In this document: positions 1 to 8,519 of the stretch, one piece after another
How positions within the stretch are numbered: position 1 is the first letter of the stretch
How the letters are laid out: the number at the start of each line of letters is the position of its first letter
DNA from: Acetobacteraceae bacterium
GTDB lineage: Bacteria; Pseudomonadota; Alphaproteobacteria; Acetobacterales; Acetobacteraceae
NCBI GenBank assembly: GCA_947475245.1
Contig: CANJLW010000001.1
Coordinates: 472,025 to 536,024 of the forward strand
Direction of reading: 5' to 3'
DNA: 64,000 bases
Made by a program: the position numbers and the translations under genes
The notes under the pieces: generated by a model
Databases searched by the model: none
What the model was told of the DNA's origin: nothing
The model's input: only the letters and a program-made list of their open reading frames with translations

Positions 1-569
1 ATCGCGAAATTCACATGGAAGGCGATCAGGCCAATTACTGCTACCGGGTCGTCAGCGGCTGTGTGCGAACGGTGCGCCTGATGGAAGACGGTCGCCGCCA
101 GGTCGGGGAGTTCCATCTTGCCGGCGATATGTTCGGCTTTGACGATCTGGGCGTGCACGATCTGGGCGCGGAAGCGGTGTGCGACACGGTCCTGCGCAGG
201 TTCCCTCGCCGCATGGTCGAAACCTTGGCGGACAGCCGGACGTCTCTGGCGCGTAGGCTGCGCGAACTGGCGTTGAAGCGTCTGCACATCGCGCACGAAC
301 AAATCGTTCTGCTCGGGCGGAAGACGGCGACCGAACGGTTGGCGAGCTTCCTGCTGGACATGCAAGGGCGGACGGCGACCAAGGGCGGATTTATTGAATT
401 GCCGATGGGACGGGCGGATATCGCCGATCATCTTGGTCTGACCGTGGAAACGGTTTGTCGGGTGCTTGCCGCGATCAAGCGGGAAGGCGGCATTGCGATC
501 GAGCGCGCCGGCATCGTCGTGCGCGATTCCCGCACGCTCTGCGCCCTGGCCAACGATACGCGCCACTGA
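1..569 (+). CDS. Crp/FNR-family transcriptional regulator (5' end missing)
   Basis: The reading frame is open to the left edge (REIH precedes the first ATG at 15), so the start lies outside the window. The visible part holds the end of the cyclic-nucleotide-type sensor barrel (VVSGCVRTVRL, GEFHLAGDMFG), the long dimerisation helix and a C-terminal winged helix-turn-helix (ADIADHLGLTVETVCRVL). The recognition helix has the E-x-x-C/S-R pattern of FNR/FixK proteins, which suggests an FNR-like TTGAT-type target. The N-terminal cysteines that would mark an oxygen-sensing Fe-S type are not in the window, so FNR/FixK cannot be told from other Crp relatives. It converges on the ThDP enzyme gene. Confidence 0.88.
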   Translation, partial: REIHMEGDQANYCYRVVSGCVRTVRLMEDGRRQVGEFHLAGDMFGFDDLGVHDLGAEAVCDTVLRRFPRRMVETLADSRTSLARRLRELALKRLHIAHEQIVLLGRKTATERLASFLLDMQGRTATKGGFIELPMGRADIADHLGLTVETVCRVLAAIKREGGIAIERAGIVVRDSRTLCALANDTRH

Positions 570-600
570 GTGACGATTGTCGACGAAAACAGGATACAGG

Positions 601-630
601 CGGGGAGCGGAGCGAATGCGCCGCTCCCCG
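601..630. terminator. Perfect 10-bp inverted repeat between convergent genes
   Basis: CGGGGAGCGG at 601-610 is exactly repeated in inverse at 621-630 around a 10-nt loop, followed on the + strand by a short GTTTTG. It lies between the convergent Crp-like gene and the ThDP enzyme gene, where a bidirectional terminator is expected. The T-run is weak. Confidence 0.6.
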
Positions 631-644
631 TGCCGTTTTGCCGG

Positions 645-2330
645 CTATGGGAGTTGTTCGCCGCCCTGGAATCGGCGCCATGCGCTCATCTGCACCGCCG
701 AGGTCAGGCAATGCACGACGACCGGTTTGGTCTTCACGGCGAAGGCCTTGGCAATGCCGGACGCGATTTCCGATTCGTCGCGGATGGTGATGCCTTCCGC
801 GCCGAATGAACGACCCCAGGCCGCGAAGTCGGGATTGGTCAGACGCATCGCGTCCATGAACTTGCGATCGGGATAGCGCACGTAAGAGTGCATGCCGATC
901 GTCCCGTACATCGAATTGTCCGAGATGATGATGATCGGGCATGCGCCATACTGGAACGCGGTGGCAATCTCGTTGCCCGCCATCAGCGCGCCGCCATCGC
1001 CCATGAAGGCCACAACCTGCTTACCGGGACGACGTAGGCTTCCCGCCACGGCCATCGGCATGCCCGAACCCATCGCGCCGACGATCGACGACAGGAACTC
1101 CTGCCCCGGCTTGAAGCCGATGTAGCGATGGAGATAGCTGCCGAAGTTTCCGGCGTCGGAGGTGATGACCGCGTCATCCGCCAGGTGTTTGTCGACCTCA
1201 CACACAATGGCGGCAAAGTTGATGCCGTCGGTCGTCGGCTGCCAGGTTTTTTCCAGCAGCGACAGATGAATGCTGTTCAGACCCGCGACCCAGCCCTTGC
1301 GCTTGGCGGCGTCGGCCGGCGCGCCGCGCGCCAGCAGGCATTTGATGACTTCGTGCGGATCGGCCGGAATCCCCAGATCGACTCGCCATACGCGACCGAT
1401 CTCGTTGGCGTCGGGCCAGATATGGACCAGCGGCAGTTGCGGCTGCGGTGCCGACGGGAAGGTGTAGGACTGGCTGACGCTGTCGGTGATGCGCTCTCCG
1501 ATCGAGACCATCAGATCGGCTTTCTTCATCTCCCCGATCAGCGCGGGCGGGACCCGAATACCCATATAGCCGCCGTAGTTCGGATGGCGTGCGTCGAACA
1601 GATGCGGCCGGCGATGCGTCGGGCTGATCGGCAGCATCCATTCTTCCGCCAACCGGCGCAAATCGGCATAGGCGGCGTTGTCGTGCAGCGTATCCGCCAG
1701 CAGCGCCCCGCCGACCAGCACCAGCGGGCGTTCCGCCTTGGCCAGCATGTCCGCCAGACGATCCAGATCCTGCGCGCGCGGCCCGGCCAGCACGCGCGGT
1801 CGCGGCAGATTCACCTCGGCTTCGGTTTCTTCGTCGAAGATGTCCTCGGGCAGGATGACCGCCACTGGGCCGGGCGTGCCGGTTTCCGCCAGATGGAATG
1901 CGCGCGCGATGGCTTCCGAAGCCTGTTCCGGCTCGTTCACCTCGATCACCGATTTGGTGACGTCGGCGAGCAGCTTGGAGTAATTCTGCTCCTGCAACGC
2001 CCCGCGGCCGAAATCCTTCCGCTCGACCTGGCCGACCAGCATGACCATCGGTGTCGCGTCATGGAATGCGGAGTGCAACGAGACCATCGAATTCGCCAGT
2101 CCCGGCCCCCTCGACACAATACAAACCCCTGCTCGGCTGCGCAGCCGCCCATCGGCGACCGCCATGAACCCGGCCCCGCCTTCGTGGCGGCAGACGATCA
2201 TGCGGATCGAGTTACGCTCCGTCAGAACGCTCGTCAGTCCGACATAGCTCTCCCCAGGGACGCAGAAAATTTGATCGACGTCGTGCGCTTCGAGGCTGTC
2301 CGCCAAAAGGCGGGCTACGGTGGTGGTCAT
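645..2330 (-). CDS. Thiamine-diphosphate-binding enzyme, acetolactate-synthase-like
   Basis: A 561-residue protein with the three-domain layout of the IlvB/acetolactate synthase superfamily: an N-terminal PYR domain with the cofactor-activating glutamate in CRHE (E50), a central domain, and a C-terminal PP domain with the Mg/ThDP motif GDGG...DNSMYG near residues 440-470. It probably makes or breaks a C-C bond next to a carbonyl from a 2-oxo acid. No small regulatory subunit (IlvN) is adjacent and the gene stands alone, so a catabolic paralogue is likelier than the biosynthetic IlvB. The substrate cannot be read from the sequence. Confidence 0.8.
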   Translation of the reverse strand: MTTTVARLLADSLEAHDVDQIFCVPGESYVGLTSVLTERNSIRMIVCRHEGGAGFMAVADGRLRSRAGVCIVSRGPGLANSMVSLHSAFHDATPMVMLVGQVERKDFGRGALQEQNYSKLLADVTKSVIEVNEPEQASEAIARAFHLAETGTPGPVAVILPEDIFDEETEAEVNLPRPRVLAGPRAQDLDRLADMLAKAERPLVLVGGALLADTLHDNAAYADLRRLAEEWMLPISPTHRRPHLFDARHPNYGGYMGIRVPPALIGEMKKADLMVSIGERITDSVSQSYTFPSAPQPQLPLVHIWPDANEIGRVWRVDLGIPADPHEVIKCLLARGAPADAAKRKGWVAGLNSIHLSLLEKTWQPTTDGINFAAIVCEVDKHLADDAVITSDAGNFGSYLHRYIGFKPGQEFLSSIVGAMGSGMPMAVAGSLRRPGKQVVAFMGDGGALMAGNEIATAFQYGACPIIIISDNSMYGTIGMHSYVRYPDRKFMDAMRLTNPDFAAWGRSFGAEGITIRDESEIASGIAKAFAVKTKPVVVHCLTSAVQMSAWRRFQGGEQLP

Positions 2331-2414
2331 GACGGCTTCGTCTCCTCTTTGCAGTCAGGATAAAGCGGGGAAGGGGCAGTGACCAGAGGTGCGGGCACTG
2401 GTAAGAGGCGCGCC

Positions 2415-2993
2415 ATGTTACATCGTCTCTATGCCTGGACCCTGGCACTGGCCGCCTCGCCGCGCGCGCCGTGGTGGCTAGCCGTCATCGCTTTTGCCGA
2501 GAGCAGCTTTTTCCCGATCCCGCCGGACGCGCTGCTGGTGCCGATGGCATTGGCCCGCCCGCGTCAGGCATGGCAGTTCGCGCTGATCTGCACCGTCGCC
2601 AGCGTGGCGGGCGGCGCACTGGGCTATTTCATCGGCTACGCCGTATTCGATCAACTCGCACGTCCCGTGATCCAGTTGTACGGGTATGGGGCGCGGTTTG
2701 AGGCGTTCCAGGCGATGTTCGCGGAGTACGGGCTCTGGGTGATCCTGGTAAAGGGTTTGACGCCGATCCCGTATAAGATTGTCACCATTGCGTCCGGCGC
2801 CGCGCATTTCGATTTCCTGGTGTTCATGGCCGCAAGTCTGGTCACCCGAGGCGCCAGGTTCTTCCTGGTGGCGACGCTGCTGCACTTCTTCGGCGATCAG
2901 GTCCGCACCTTTATTGAGCGCCGCCTGACGTTGGTCACGACGTTGGTGGCGACAGGGATCGTCGGCGGCTTTTTGCTGTTGAAGGTTTTGTAA
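2415..2993 (+). CDS. YqaA/DedA-family (SNARE-associated) membrane protein
   Basis: A 192-residue integral membrane protein. Hydrophobic segments lie at about 10-35, 50-75, 95-120, 125-150 and 170-190. It has the DedA-type features ESSFFPIPPDALL near the N-terminus and KGLTPIPYKIVTIASGA in the re-entrant region. DedA relatives act in the inner membrane, and several are undecaprenyl-phosphate or lipid flippases; the YqaA branch has no settled function. The ATG at 2415 is chosen over one at 2379 because an AAGAGG ribosome site precedes it and the hydrophobic N-terminus starts there. It is divergent from the ThDP enzyme gene. Confidence 0.85.
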   Translation: MLHRLYAWTLALAASPRAPWWLAVIAFAESSFFPIPPDALLVPMALARPRQAWQFALICTVASVAGGALGYFIGYAVFDQLARPVIQLYGYGARFEAFQAMFAEYGLWVILVKGLTPIPYKIVTIASGAAHFDFLVFMAASLVTRGARFFLVATLLHFFGDQVRTFIERRLTLVTTLVATGIVGGFLLLKVL

Positions 2994-3029
2994 AATACGC
3001 TTTACGTATGACGCAGGGCGTATTATAAA
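2991..3029 (+). promoter_or_regulatory. Promoter with overlapping inverted repeat upstream of higBA (candidate HigA operator)
   Basis: TAAAATACGC (2991-3000) and GCGTATTATA (3018-3027) form an inverted repeat with 9 of 10 positions matching. Between and over them lie TTTACG (3001-3006) and TATAAA (3024-3029), 17 bp apart, which is a good sigma-70 arrangement. HigA antitoxins usually repress their own promoter by binding such a palindrome, so this is the expected autoregulatory site about 65 bp before the toxin start. The assignment is inferred from position and symmetry. Confidence 0.55.
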
Positions 3030-3095
3030 AATGTCGTCGGCCTGAACGCTTTCTTAACTTTTGGGGGGCAGTCTCCCGGATGAAGGGAAGTGTTC

Positions 3096-3374
3096 ATGAT
3101 CCGATCGATCAAGGGCTCCGCGACGCGGCAGTTCATCGAACATGGCAAGTCCAAGTTTTCCGGGATCGATGCACGTTTGGCATTCACCCGTCTCAACCAG
3201 TTGAATGCCGCTTCCAGCCTCTCGTCATTATCCGCGCTGAAAAGCGTCGGGTTGCACAAGCTAAAGGGCGACAAGCGCGAGTACTGGTCGATCGACATCA
3301 ATGCGGGATGGCGCATCCTGTTCCGCTTTGACGACGGCAACGCCCACGACGTTCATATCCTCGATCCGCACTGA
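3096..3374 (+). CDS. higB: HigB-type toxin (RelE/ParE superfamily)
   Basis: A 92-residue protein with the HigB pattern: IRSIKGSATRQFIEHGK at the start, RLNQLNAA in the helix, LHKLKGDKREYWSIDIN, then GWRILFRFDDGNAHDVHILDPH. HigB toxins are ribosome-dependent mRNA interferases with the RelE fold. The ATG at 3096 is preceded by GAAGGGA at a good distance, which favours it over the in-frame GTG at 3090. The antitoxin gene begins 17 bp downstream, in the toxin-first order usual for higBA. Confidence 0.9.
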   Translation: MIRSIKGSATRQFIEHGKSKFSGIDARLAFTRLNQLNAASSLSSLSALKSVGLHKLKGDKREYWSIDINAGWRILFRFDDGNAHDVHILDPH

Positions 3375-3391
3375 TTTGGATTGGCCCCGCT

Positions 3392-3757
3392 ATGGAACAC
3401 ACGGTCATGACCCGCCTGGCCGAAGCGCCCGACGACGAAACGGTCTTTCATTTCCCCGACGGCCTGACGTTGCCGCCGATTCCCCCTGGCGAAACCCTCG
3501 CTCAGGAAATGCTTGCGCGCGGCCTGACGGCCACCGCGCTCGCGCTGAAGCTGCGGGTTCCCTCGAACCGGCTGACGGAAATCATCCGCGGTCGGCGCGC
3601 GATCTCCGCCGAAACGGCGCTTCGCCTAGGCCGTTACCTGGGTAACGACGCGACCTTCTGGGTTGAATTGCAGGCCCGCTACGATCTCGCGGTCGCCGAA
3701 CGCGACCATGGGGACACGATCGCGCGAGAGGTCGAACCCGCCGGTTCAGCCCCTTAG
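3392..3757 (+). CDS. higA: HigA-type antitoxin (XRE helix-turn-helix)
   Basis: A 121-residue protein. Residues about 30-100 match the HigA/VapI family: PPGETLAQEMLARGLTATAL, LRVPSNRLTEIIRGRRAIS and TALRLGRYLGNDATFWVELQ. It neutralises HigB and, in known systems, represses the higBA promoter. It carries about 30 extra N-terminal residues before the PPGE block; an in-frame ATG at 3407 (MTRLAE) is an alternative start. Its last 12 bp overlap the 3' end of convergent pdxJ. Confidence 0.9.
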   Translation: MEHTVMTRLAEAPDDETVFHFPDGLTLPPIPPGETLAQEMLARGLTATALALKLRVPSNRLTEIIRGRRAISAETALRLGRYLGNDATFWVELQARYDLAVAERDHGDTIAREVEPAGSAP

Positions 3758-4489
3758 CGCGTCGGCATAGGCCGAGACGGTCGCGCTGAAACCCATCTCC
3801 AGCGCGTCCGCCGTCAACTCGTGGCCGATCGAGGCCTCTGCCAGCACCGGCAAGGCGGCGATCAGTGACGGGATATTCCGTAGGTTGAGGTCGTGTCCGG
3901 CGTTGACGACCAACCCGCTTGCCGCCGCGGCCTGTCCGGTGCGCCCAATCAGGTCCAACAGGGCACCGTGTGTGCCGGAGTGAAACGCGGCCGCATAGCT
4001 GCCGGTGTAGATCTCTATGCCATCGGCCCCGGCCTCCCGCACGCGGGCGACGACGTCGGGATCGGGATCGACGAACAGCACAACCCGTGTGCCCATCGCC
4101 TTCAGCGTTCGGATCGACGCTTTCGCCAGATCCATTTGCGCGCCGGTCAGGTGCCAGCCTTCTTCCGACGTAAAGGCATCCGGCGCGTCCGGCACCAACG
4201 TCGTCTGCTCAGGCCGAGCGGCCTGGACGATGTCGAACAGGCGCTGTTCGGGATAGCCTTCGATATTGAATTCCATCGCCGGGCGCACGGGCAGCATCAG
4301 TTCGGCCAGTGCCGGCACGTCGGAGCCGCGAATGTGGCGTTCATCCGGACGCGGATGAACGGTCAGCCCTTGCGCGCCGGAGTCGAGCGCGATGCGGGCA
4401 AAGCGCAGCAGGTCGGGAACCCCGGTGCGGCGGGAGTTCCGCAGCAGGGCGATCTTGTTCAGATTAACGGAGAGTCTGGCCATGGGCAC
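3746..4489 (-). CDS. pdxJ: Pyridoxine 5'-phosphate synthase
   Basis: PdxJ condenses 1-deoxyxylulose 5-phosphate with 3-amino-2-oxopropyl phosphate to pyridoxine 5'-phosphate, the last ring-closing step of DXP-dependent vitamin B6 synthesis. The 247-residue TIM barrel shows VNLNKIALLRNSR, GLTVHPRPDERHI, FNIEGYP, TLVPD, IEIYTGSYA and LVVNAGHDLN. The VNLNxIALLRN form is the alphaproteobacterial variant. The GTG at 4489 has a GGAG seven bases before it; an ATG two codons later (4483) is the alternative. In many alphaproteobacteria pdxJ sits beside acpS; here it lies behind a toxin-antitoxin module, and acpS is about 21 kb away. Confidence 0.93.
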   Translation of the reverse strand: MPMARLSVNLNKIALLRNSRRTGVPDLLRFARIALDSGAQGLTVHPRPDERHIRGSDVPALAELMLPVRPAMEFNIEGYPEQRLFDIVQAARPEQTTLVPDAPDAFTSEEGWHLTGAQMDLAKASIRTLKAMGTRVVLFVDPDPDVVARVREAGADGIEIYTGSYAAAFHSGTHGALLDLIGRTGQAAAASGLVVNAGHDLNLRNIPSLIAALPVLAEASIGHELTADALEMGFSATVSAYADALRG

Positions 4490-4508
4490 AGACTAACTCC
4501 GAACCGCC

Positions 4509-6395
4509 TCAGCGCGCCAGCGCCGCGCCAATCTCGTCGAGCGTGGCTGGGTCCTCGATCGTGGGGGGCACCGGCACGGCTTCCCCGTCGGCGATCTTGC
4601 GGATGGACCCGCGGAGAATTTTGCCGGATCGCGTCTTGGGCAGGCGTTTGACGACCCGTGCGTCGCGGAACGATGCCACCGGACCAATGCGTTCCCGCAC
4701 CAAGGCAACCAGTTCGGCGACGATCTCGGCTTCCGGCCGGTTCACGCCAGATTTCAGCACGACGAGACCCAGCGGTGTTTGGCCCTTAAGCTCGTCCTTG
4801 GCGCCGATGACGGCGCATTCCGCGACGTCCTTGTGCGATGCCAGGACTTCTTCCATCGAGCCGGTCGAAAGGCGGTGACCCGCGACATTGATGATGTCGT
4901 CGGTGCGGCCCATGACCCAGACGTCTCCGTCGGTGTCGATCATTCCGGCGTCGCCGGTGCGATACCAACCGGGGAAATCCGACAGGTAGGCGGTGCGATA
5001 GCCATCGTCGTTCTGCCACAGCGTCGGACCGCAGCCGGGCGGCAGCGGCAGGCGGATGGACAGGTTGCCGTTCGTGCCGCGCGGCAGCAAACGGCCTTCA
5101 TCGTCCAACGCGTGCAGATCGTGGCCGGGGCAGGGACGCCCGCCGGAGCCCGGCTTGAAGTCGAACAGTCCAAAATGGCGGAACCCGCTGGTGATGGCCC
5201 AGCCGGTTTCGGTCTGCCACCAGTGATCGACCACGGGCTTTTGCAGCAAATCGGCGGCCCAGACGGCGGTCGGCGGATCGCACCGCTCTCCGGCGAGGTA
5301 AAGCGCCTGCAGGTTCGACAGATCGTAGTCGGCGGCAAGCTTGCCTTCCGGGTCCTGTTGCTTGATCGCGCGCATCGCCGTCGGCGCGGTGAACAGAATC
5401 TTGACCTTGTGCTGCGCGCATACCCGCCAGAACGCACCGGCATCGGGGGTCCCGACCGGCTTGCCCTCATACATGATCGACGTGCAGCCACGCAGCAGCG
5501 GCGCGTAGACGATATAGGAGTGGCCGACGACCCAACCGACGTCGGACGCGGCCCAGTAAACGTCGCCGGCTTCCACGCCGTAGAGCATCTGCATGGAATT
5601 CCAGAGCGCCACGGCATGTCCGCCGTTGTCGCGCACCACCCCCTTCGGACGTCCGGTGGTGCCCGAGGTGTAGAGGATGTAAAGCGGATCGGTCGCCAGT
5701 ACCGGCACGCAGTCGTGGGGCTTTGCCGCGGCCTCCGCCGCCAACAGGTCGTGGTCGCGACCTTGGGTCAGTTCACACGGTGCCTGCGGGCGTTGCAGGA
5801 TCAGACACGACTCCGGCTTATGCGACGACAACGCGATCGCACTGTCCAGCAACGGCTTATAATGAACGGTCCGCCCGGGTTCGAGGCCGCAGGACGCCGA
5901 GACGATCACCTTCGGCTTGGCGTCGGATATGCGGGTGGCCAGTTCGGCGGCCGCGAACCCGCCGAAGACTACTGAATGGATCGCGCCAAGCCGAGCACAG
6001 GCGAGCATGGCGATAGCGGCTTCGGGGACCATGGGCATGTAGATGATCACGCGATCCCCGGCCACGACGCCCAAATCCGCCAGCGCGCCGGCGAGTTTGG
6101 CGCAGCGGGTCTGCATGTCCGCATAGGTCAGCGTGACGACCTGCCCGGTCATCGGGCTGTCCCAGATCAGCGCGGCTTGCGCGCCGCGTCCGGCCTCCAC
6201 GTGGCGGTCGACAGCATTATAGCAGGTGTTCAGCATCCCGCCGGCAAACCATTGGCCATAGGCACCGAGTGTCGGATCGAAGGCCCTGTCCCAGCGCTTC
6301 GTCCAGGTTATTCCCTCGGCGGCGGCTTCCCACCATGCGGCGGGGTCCTGTTGCCAGGCACCATAGGCGGCATCGTATGCGGTCGAGCTGCTCAT
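4509..6395 (-). CDS. prpE: Propionyl-CoA synthetase (acyl-CoA synthetase, PrpE/ACSS3 type)
   Basis: A 628-residue AMP-forming acyl-CoA ligase that activates propionate (or acetate) through an acyl-adenylate to acyl-CoA. Visible features are the PrpE N-terminal block (YGQWFAGGMLNTCYNAVDRH), the P-loop-like YTSGTTGRPKGVV, DVGWVVGHSYIVYAPLL, WWQTETGW, YRTGDAG and the C-terminal lysine region KTRSGKILRGSI, whose lysine is the usual target of acetylation. The ATG follows an AGAGGA ribosome site. It is divergent from a short-chain dehydrogenase, 102 bp apart. The exact acid preference is inferred from family resemblance. Confidence 0.88.
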   Translation of the reverse strand: MSSSTAYDAAYGAWQQDPAAWWEAAAEGITWTKRWDRAFDPTLGAYGQWFAGGMLNTCYNAVDRHVEAGRGAQAALIWDSPMTGQVVTLTYADMQTRCAKLAGALADLGVVAGDRVIIYMPMVPEAAIAMLACARLGAIHSVVFGGFAAAELATRISDAKPKVIVSASCGLEPGRTVHYKPLLDSAIALSSHKPESCLILQRPQAPCELTQGRDHDLLAAEAAAKPHDCVPVLATDPLYILYTSGTTGRPKGVVRDNGGHAVALWNSMQMLYGVEAGDVYWAASDVGWVVGHSYIVYAPLLRGCTSIMYEGKPVGTPDAGAFWRVCAQHKVKILFTAPTAMRAIKQQDPEGKLAADYDLSNLQALYLAGERCDPPTAVWAADLLQKPVVDHWWQTETGWAITSGFRHFGLFDFKPGSGGRPCPGHDLHALDDEGRLLPRGTNGNLSIRLPLPPGCGPTLWQNDDGYRTAYLSDFPGWYRTGDAGMIDTDGDVWVMGRTDDIINVAGHRLSTGSMEEVLASHKDVAECAVIGAKDELKGQTPLGLVVLKSGVNRPEAEIVAELVALVRERIGPVASFRDARVVKRLPKTRSGKILRGSIRKIADGEAVPVPPTIEDPATLDEIGAALAR

Positions 6396-6497
6396 AGGGT
6401 CGTTCCTCTTGCTTGGCGCTTGCGATTGTTTTCGAACGGGGTTGCCACTCGGTCAAGCGCCATGGTCTCTGTCCGCGACGAGAAGGAGCCAGGGGCG

Positions 6498-7259
6498 ATG
6501 GAACTACACGGCGCGGCGGCGGTGATAACGGGCGGCGGATCGGGGTTGGGGGCGGCAACGGCGGCGCACCTGGCGGCCTTGGGCTGCAAAGTGGCGGTGC
6601 TGGACATCAACCTGGCATCGGCGGAAGCCAGCGCGGCCCGCTTCGGCGGGCTGGGCATCGCCTGCGACGTCGCCAGCGGCCCGTCCGGCGAAGCGGCGAT
6701 GGCACAGGCGCGGGCGGCGCATGGGCCGGCGCGCATTCTGGTCAATTGCGCCGGGGTCGGCACGGCGGGTCGCATCGTCGGTCGCGACGGCCCGCTGGCG
6801 TTGGAAGCGTTCGAGCGTGTCGTTCGGATCAACCTGATCGGCAGTTTCAACATGCTCCGCCTCGCCGCCGCCGAAATGAGTTCAGCGGACCCGATGGAGG
6901 AAAACGAACGCGGCGTGATCATCAACACCGCCTCCATCGCCGCGTACGAGGGGCAGATCGGACAACCGGCCTACGCGGCCTCGAAAGGCGGCGTGGTCGG
7001 CATGACCTTGCCCGCCGCGCGGGAACTGGCGCGCGCCGGGGTGCGCGTCGTCACCATCGCGCCGGGGCTGTTTCATACGCCGATGGTCGATGGCCTACCG
7101 GCGGAGGTACAGGCCAGTCTGGGTGCCGGCATCCCCTATCCGCCGCGCCTCGGCCGCCCCGAGGAATACGCGGCGTTGGTCGAACACATCCTGCGCAACC
7201 GCTTTCTGAACGGGGAAGTCATCCGATTGGACGGCGCGCTGCGGATGCCGCCGCGATAG
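6498..7259 (+). CDS. Short-chain dehydrogenase, 3-hydroxyacyl-CoA dehydrogenase type 2-like
   Basis: A 253-residue SDR enzyme with the NAD-binding TGGGSGLG near the N-terminus, the NCAG motif, the catalytic Ser in NTASIAAYEG, YxxxK as YAASK, and PGLFHTPM. The overall pattern, including the loop LAAAEM...ENERGVIINTAS, matches HSD17B10-type 3-hydroxyacyl-CoA dehydrogenases, which oxidise short-chain and branched 3-hydroxyacyl-CoA with NAD+. The ATG at 6498 has AAGGAG nine bases upstream. Its neighbours (prpE divergent, a CoA-transferase convergent) support a role in propionate or branched-chain acyl-CoA metabolism. Confidence 0.85.
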   Translation: MELHGAAAVITGGGSGLGAATAAHLAALGCKVAVLDINLASAEASAARFGGLGIACDVASGPSGEAAMAQARAAHGPARILVNCAGVGTAGRIVGRDGPLALEAFERVVRINLIGSFNMLRLAAAEMSSADPMEENERGVIINTASIAAYEGQIGQPAYAASKGGVVGMTLPAARELARAGVRVVTIAPGLFHTPMVDGLPAEVQASLGAGIPYPPRLGRPEEYAALVEHILRNRFLNGEVIRLDGALRMPPR

Positions 7260-7266
7260 CTTTGGC

Positions 7267-8433
7267 TTAACCTTTCGCCTTCACCTCTGCGGTATGTTCG
7301 CCCAGACGCGGCGCGGGCAGGCGGACCGAGCCGGGCGTGTCCGACAGTTTCACGGTCACGCCCATCGTATGGAACGGGCCGGTCACGGGGTGGTCGGTCC
7401 GCACGACCATGTCGCGCGCCAGGACATGTTCATTGGTGAACACCTCGTCGTAATGCAGGACCGGCCCGGCGGGGACGCCGGCGGCTTCCAGTTCGGCCAG
7501 CCAATGCGCGGACGGGCGCAGGCGCAGCGGTTCCGTCAGCAGCGCGACCAGCGCGTCGTTGTTGGCGACCCGTTCGGCGATGCTGGCAAAGCGCGGATCG
7601 TCGGGCAGATCGGGCAGGCCGACCATCCGACAGACCTGGACAAAGAATTTTTGCTGCGAGGCACCGATGGTGATGTGCCCGTCGGCGGTCGCGAAGCATT
7701 GGTAGGGCGAACTGCCGCGATGGGCCTGACCGATGCGGGGCGGGCGCGTACCGGTGGCAAAGTAATGCGCGGACTCATAGACCGACAGCGACATCGCGGA
7801 TTCCATCAGCGACGTCTCGACCTTTTGACCCAGCCCGGTCCGATGTCTCGCCTCGACCGCCGCCAGTACGCCGAACGCCAGGAACATCCCCGCGCTGACG
7901 TCCGAAATCGCGATCGGCAGGCGGAACGGATCGCCGTCGGCGGGGCCATTGGTGCTCATCAGGCCGGACATCGCCTGGGTGATCAGATCGAAGCCGCCGC
8001 GCGCGCTGTATGGCCCGGTCTGACCGAAGCCGGAGATCGAGGCCAGGATCAAACGCGGATTGCGCGCATGCAGCACGTCCCAGCCAAAGCCGAGCCGATC
8101 GAGGACGCCGGGTCGGTAGTTTTCAATCAGGATGTCGGCGCGATCGATCAGCGTCAGAAGCACGTCTTTGTCGGCCTGCTGCTTCAGGTCGAGCACGACC
8201 GAACGCTTGTTGCGGTTCCATGTCATGAACGGCGCGCTTTCGCCGTTGACGAAGGGCGGCATGTTGCGCGCGGAATCGCCGTCCGGCGGCTCGATCTTGA
8301 TAACCTCGGCCCCGTGATCGGCCAGCAGCATGGCACAGTAGGGGCCGGAGAGATGGCTGGTCAGATCCAGCACCGTCAGATGTTCGAGCGCGCCGGGCAT
8401 CGGGAGTGACCTCATTCGTGGATCGGGCTTCAT
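7267..8433 (-). CDS. Class III CoA-transferase (CaiB/BaiF family)
   Basis: A 388-residue protein moving CoA between carboxylic acids by way of an enzyme-aspartyl intermediate. Family blocks are VLDLTSHLSGPYCAMLLADHGAEVIKIE, NRNKRSVVLDL, ENYRPGVLDRLG, SGFGQTGPY and the aspartate in AISDVSAG near residue 175. The C-terminal part (LGEHTAEV) is typical. An internal ATG at 8400 (MPGALEHLTVL) fits the family N-terminus as well as the ATG at 8433. It is more divergent from the two Frc-like paralogues in this window than they are from each other. The acid substrate is unknown. Confidence 0.85.
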   Translation of the reverse strand: MKPDPRMRSLPMPGALEHLTVLDLTSHLSGPYCAMLLADHGAEVIKIEPPDGDSARNMPPFVNGESAPFMTWNRNKRSVVLDLKQQADKDVLLTLIDRADILIENYRPGVLDRLGFGWDVLHARNPRLILASISGFGQTGPYSARGGFDLITQAMSGLMSTNGPADGDPFRLPIAISDVSAGMFLAFGVLAAVEARHRTGLGQKVETSLMESAMSLSVYESAHYFATGTRPPRIGQAHRGSSPYQCFATADGHITIGASQQKFFVQVCRMVGLPDLPDDPRFASIAERVANNDALVALLTEPLRLRPSAHWLAELEAAGVPAGPVLHYDEVFTNEHVLARDMVVRTDHPVTGPFHTMGVTVKLSDTPGSVRLPAPRLGEHTAEVKAKG

Positions 8434-8519
8434 GGATCAGGTTTCATGCCATATCCTGCCCCCGTCGGCATACCCTGGCGTTGGATTGTCGCGGCGCGCG
8501 CTACCGGTAAGGTGAGGCT

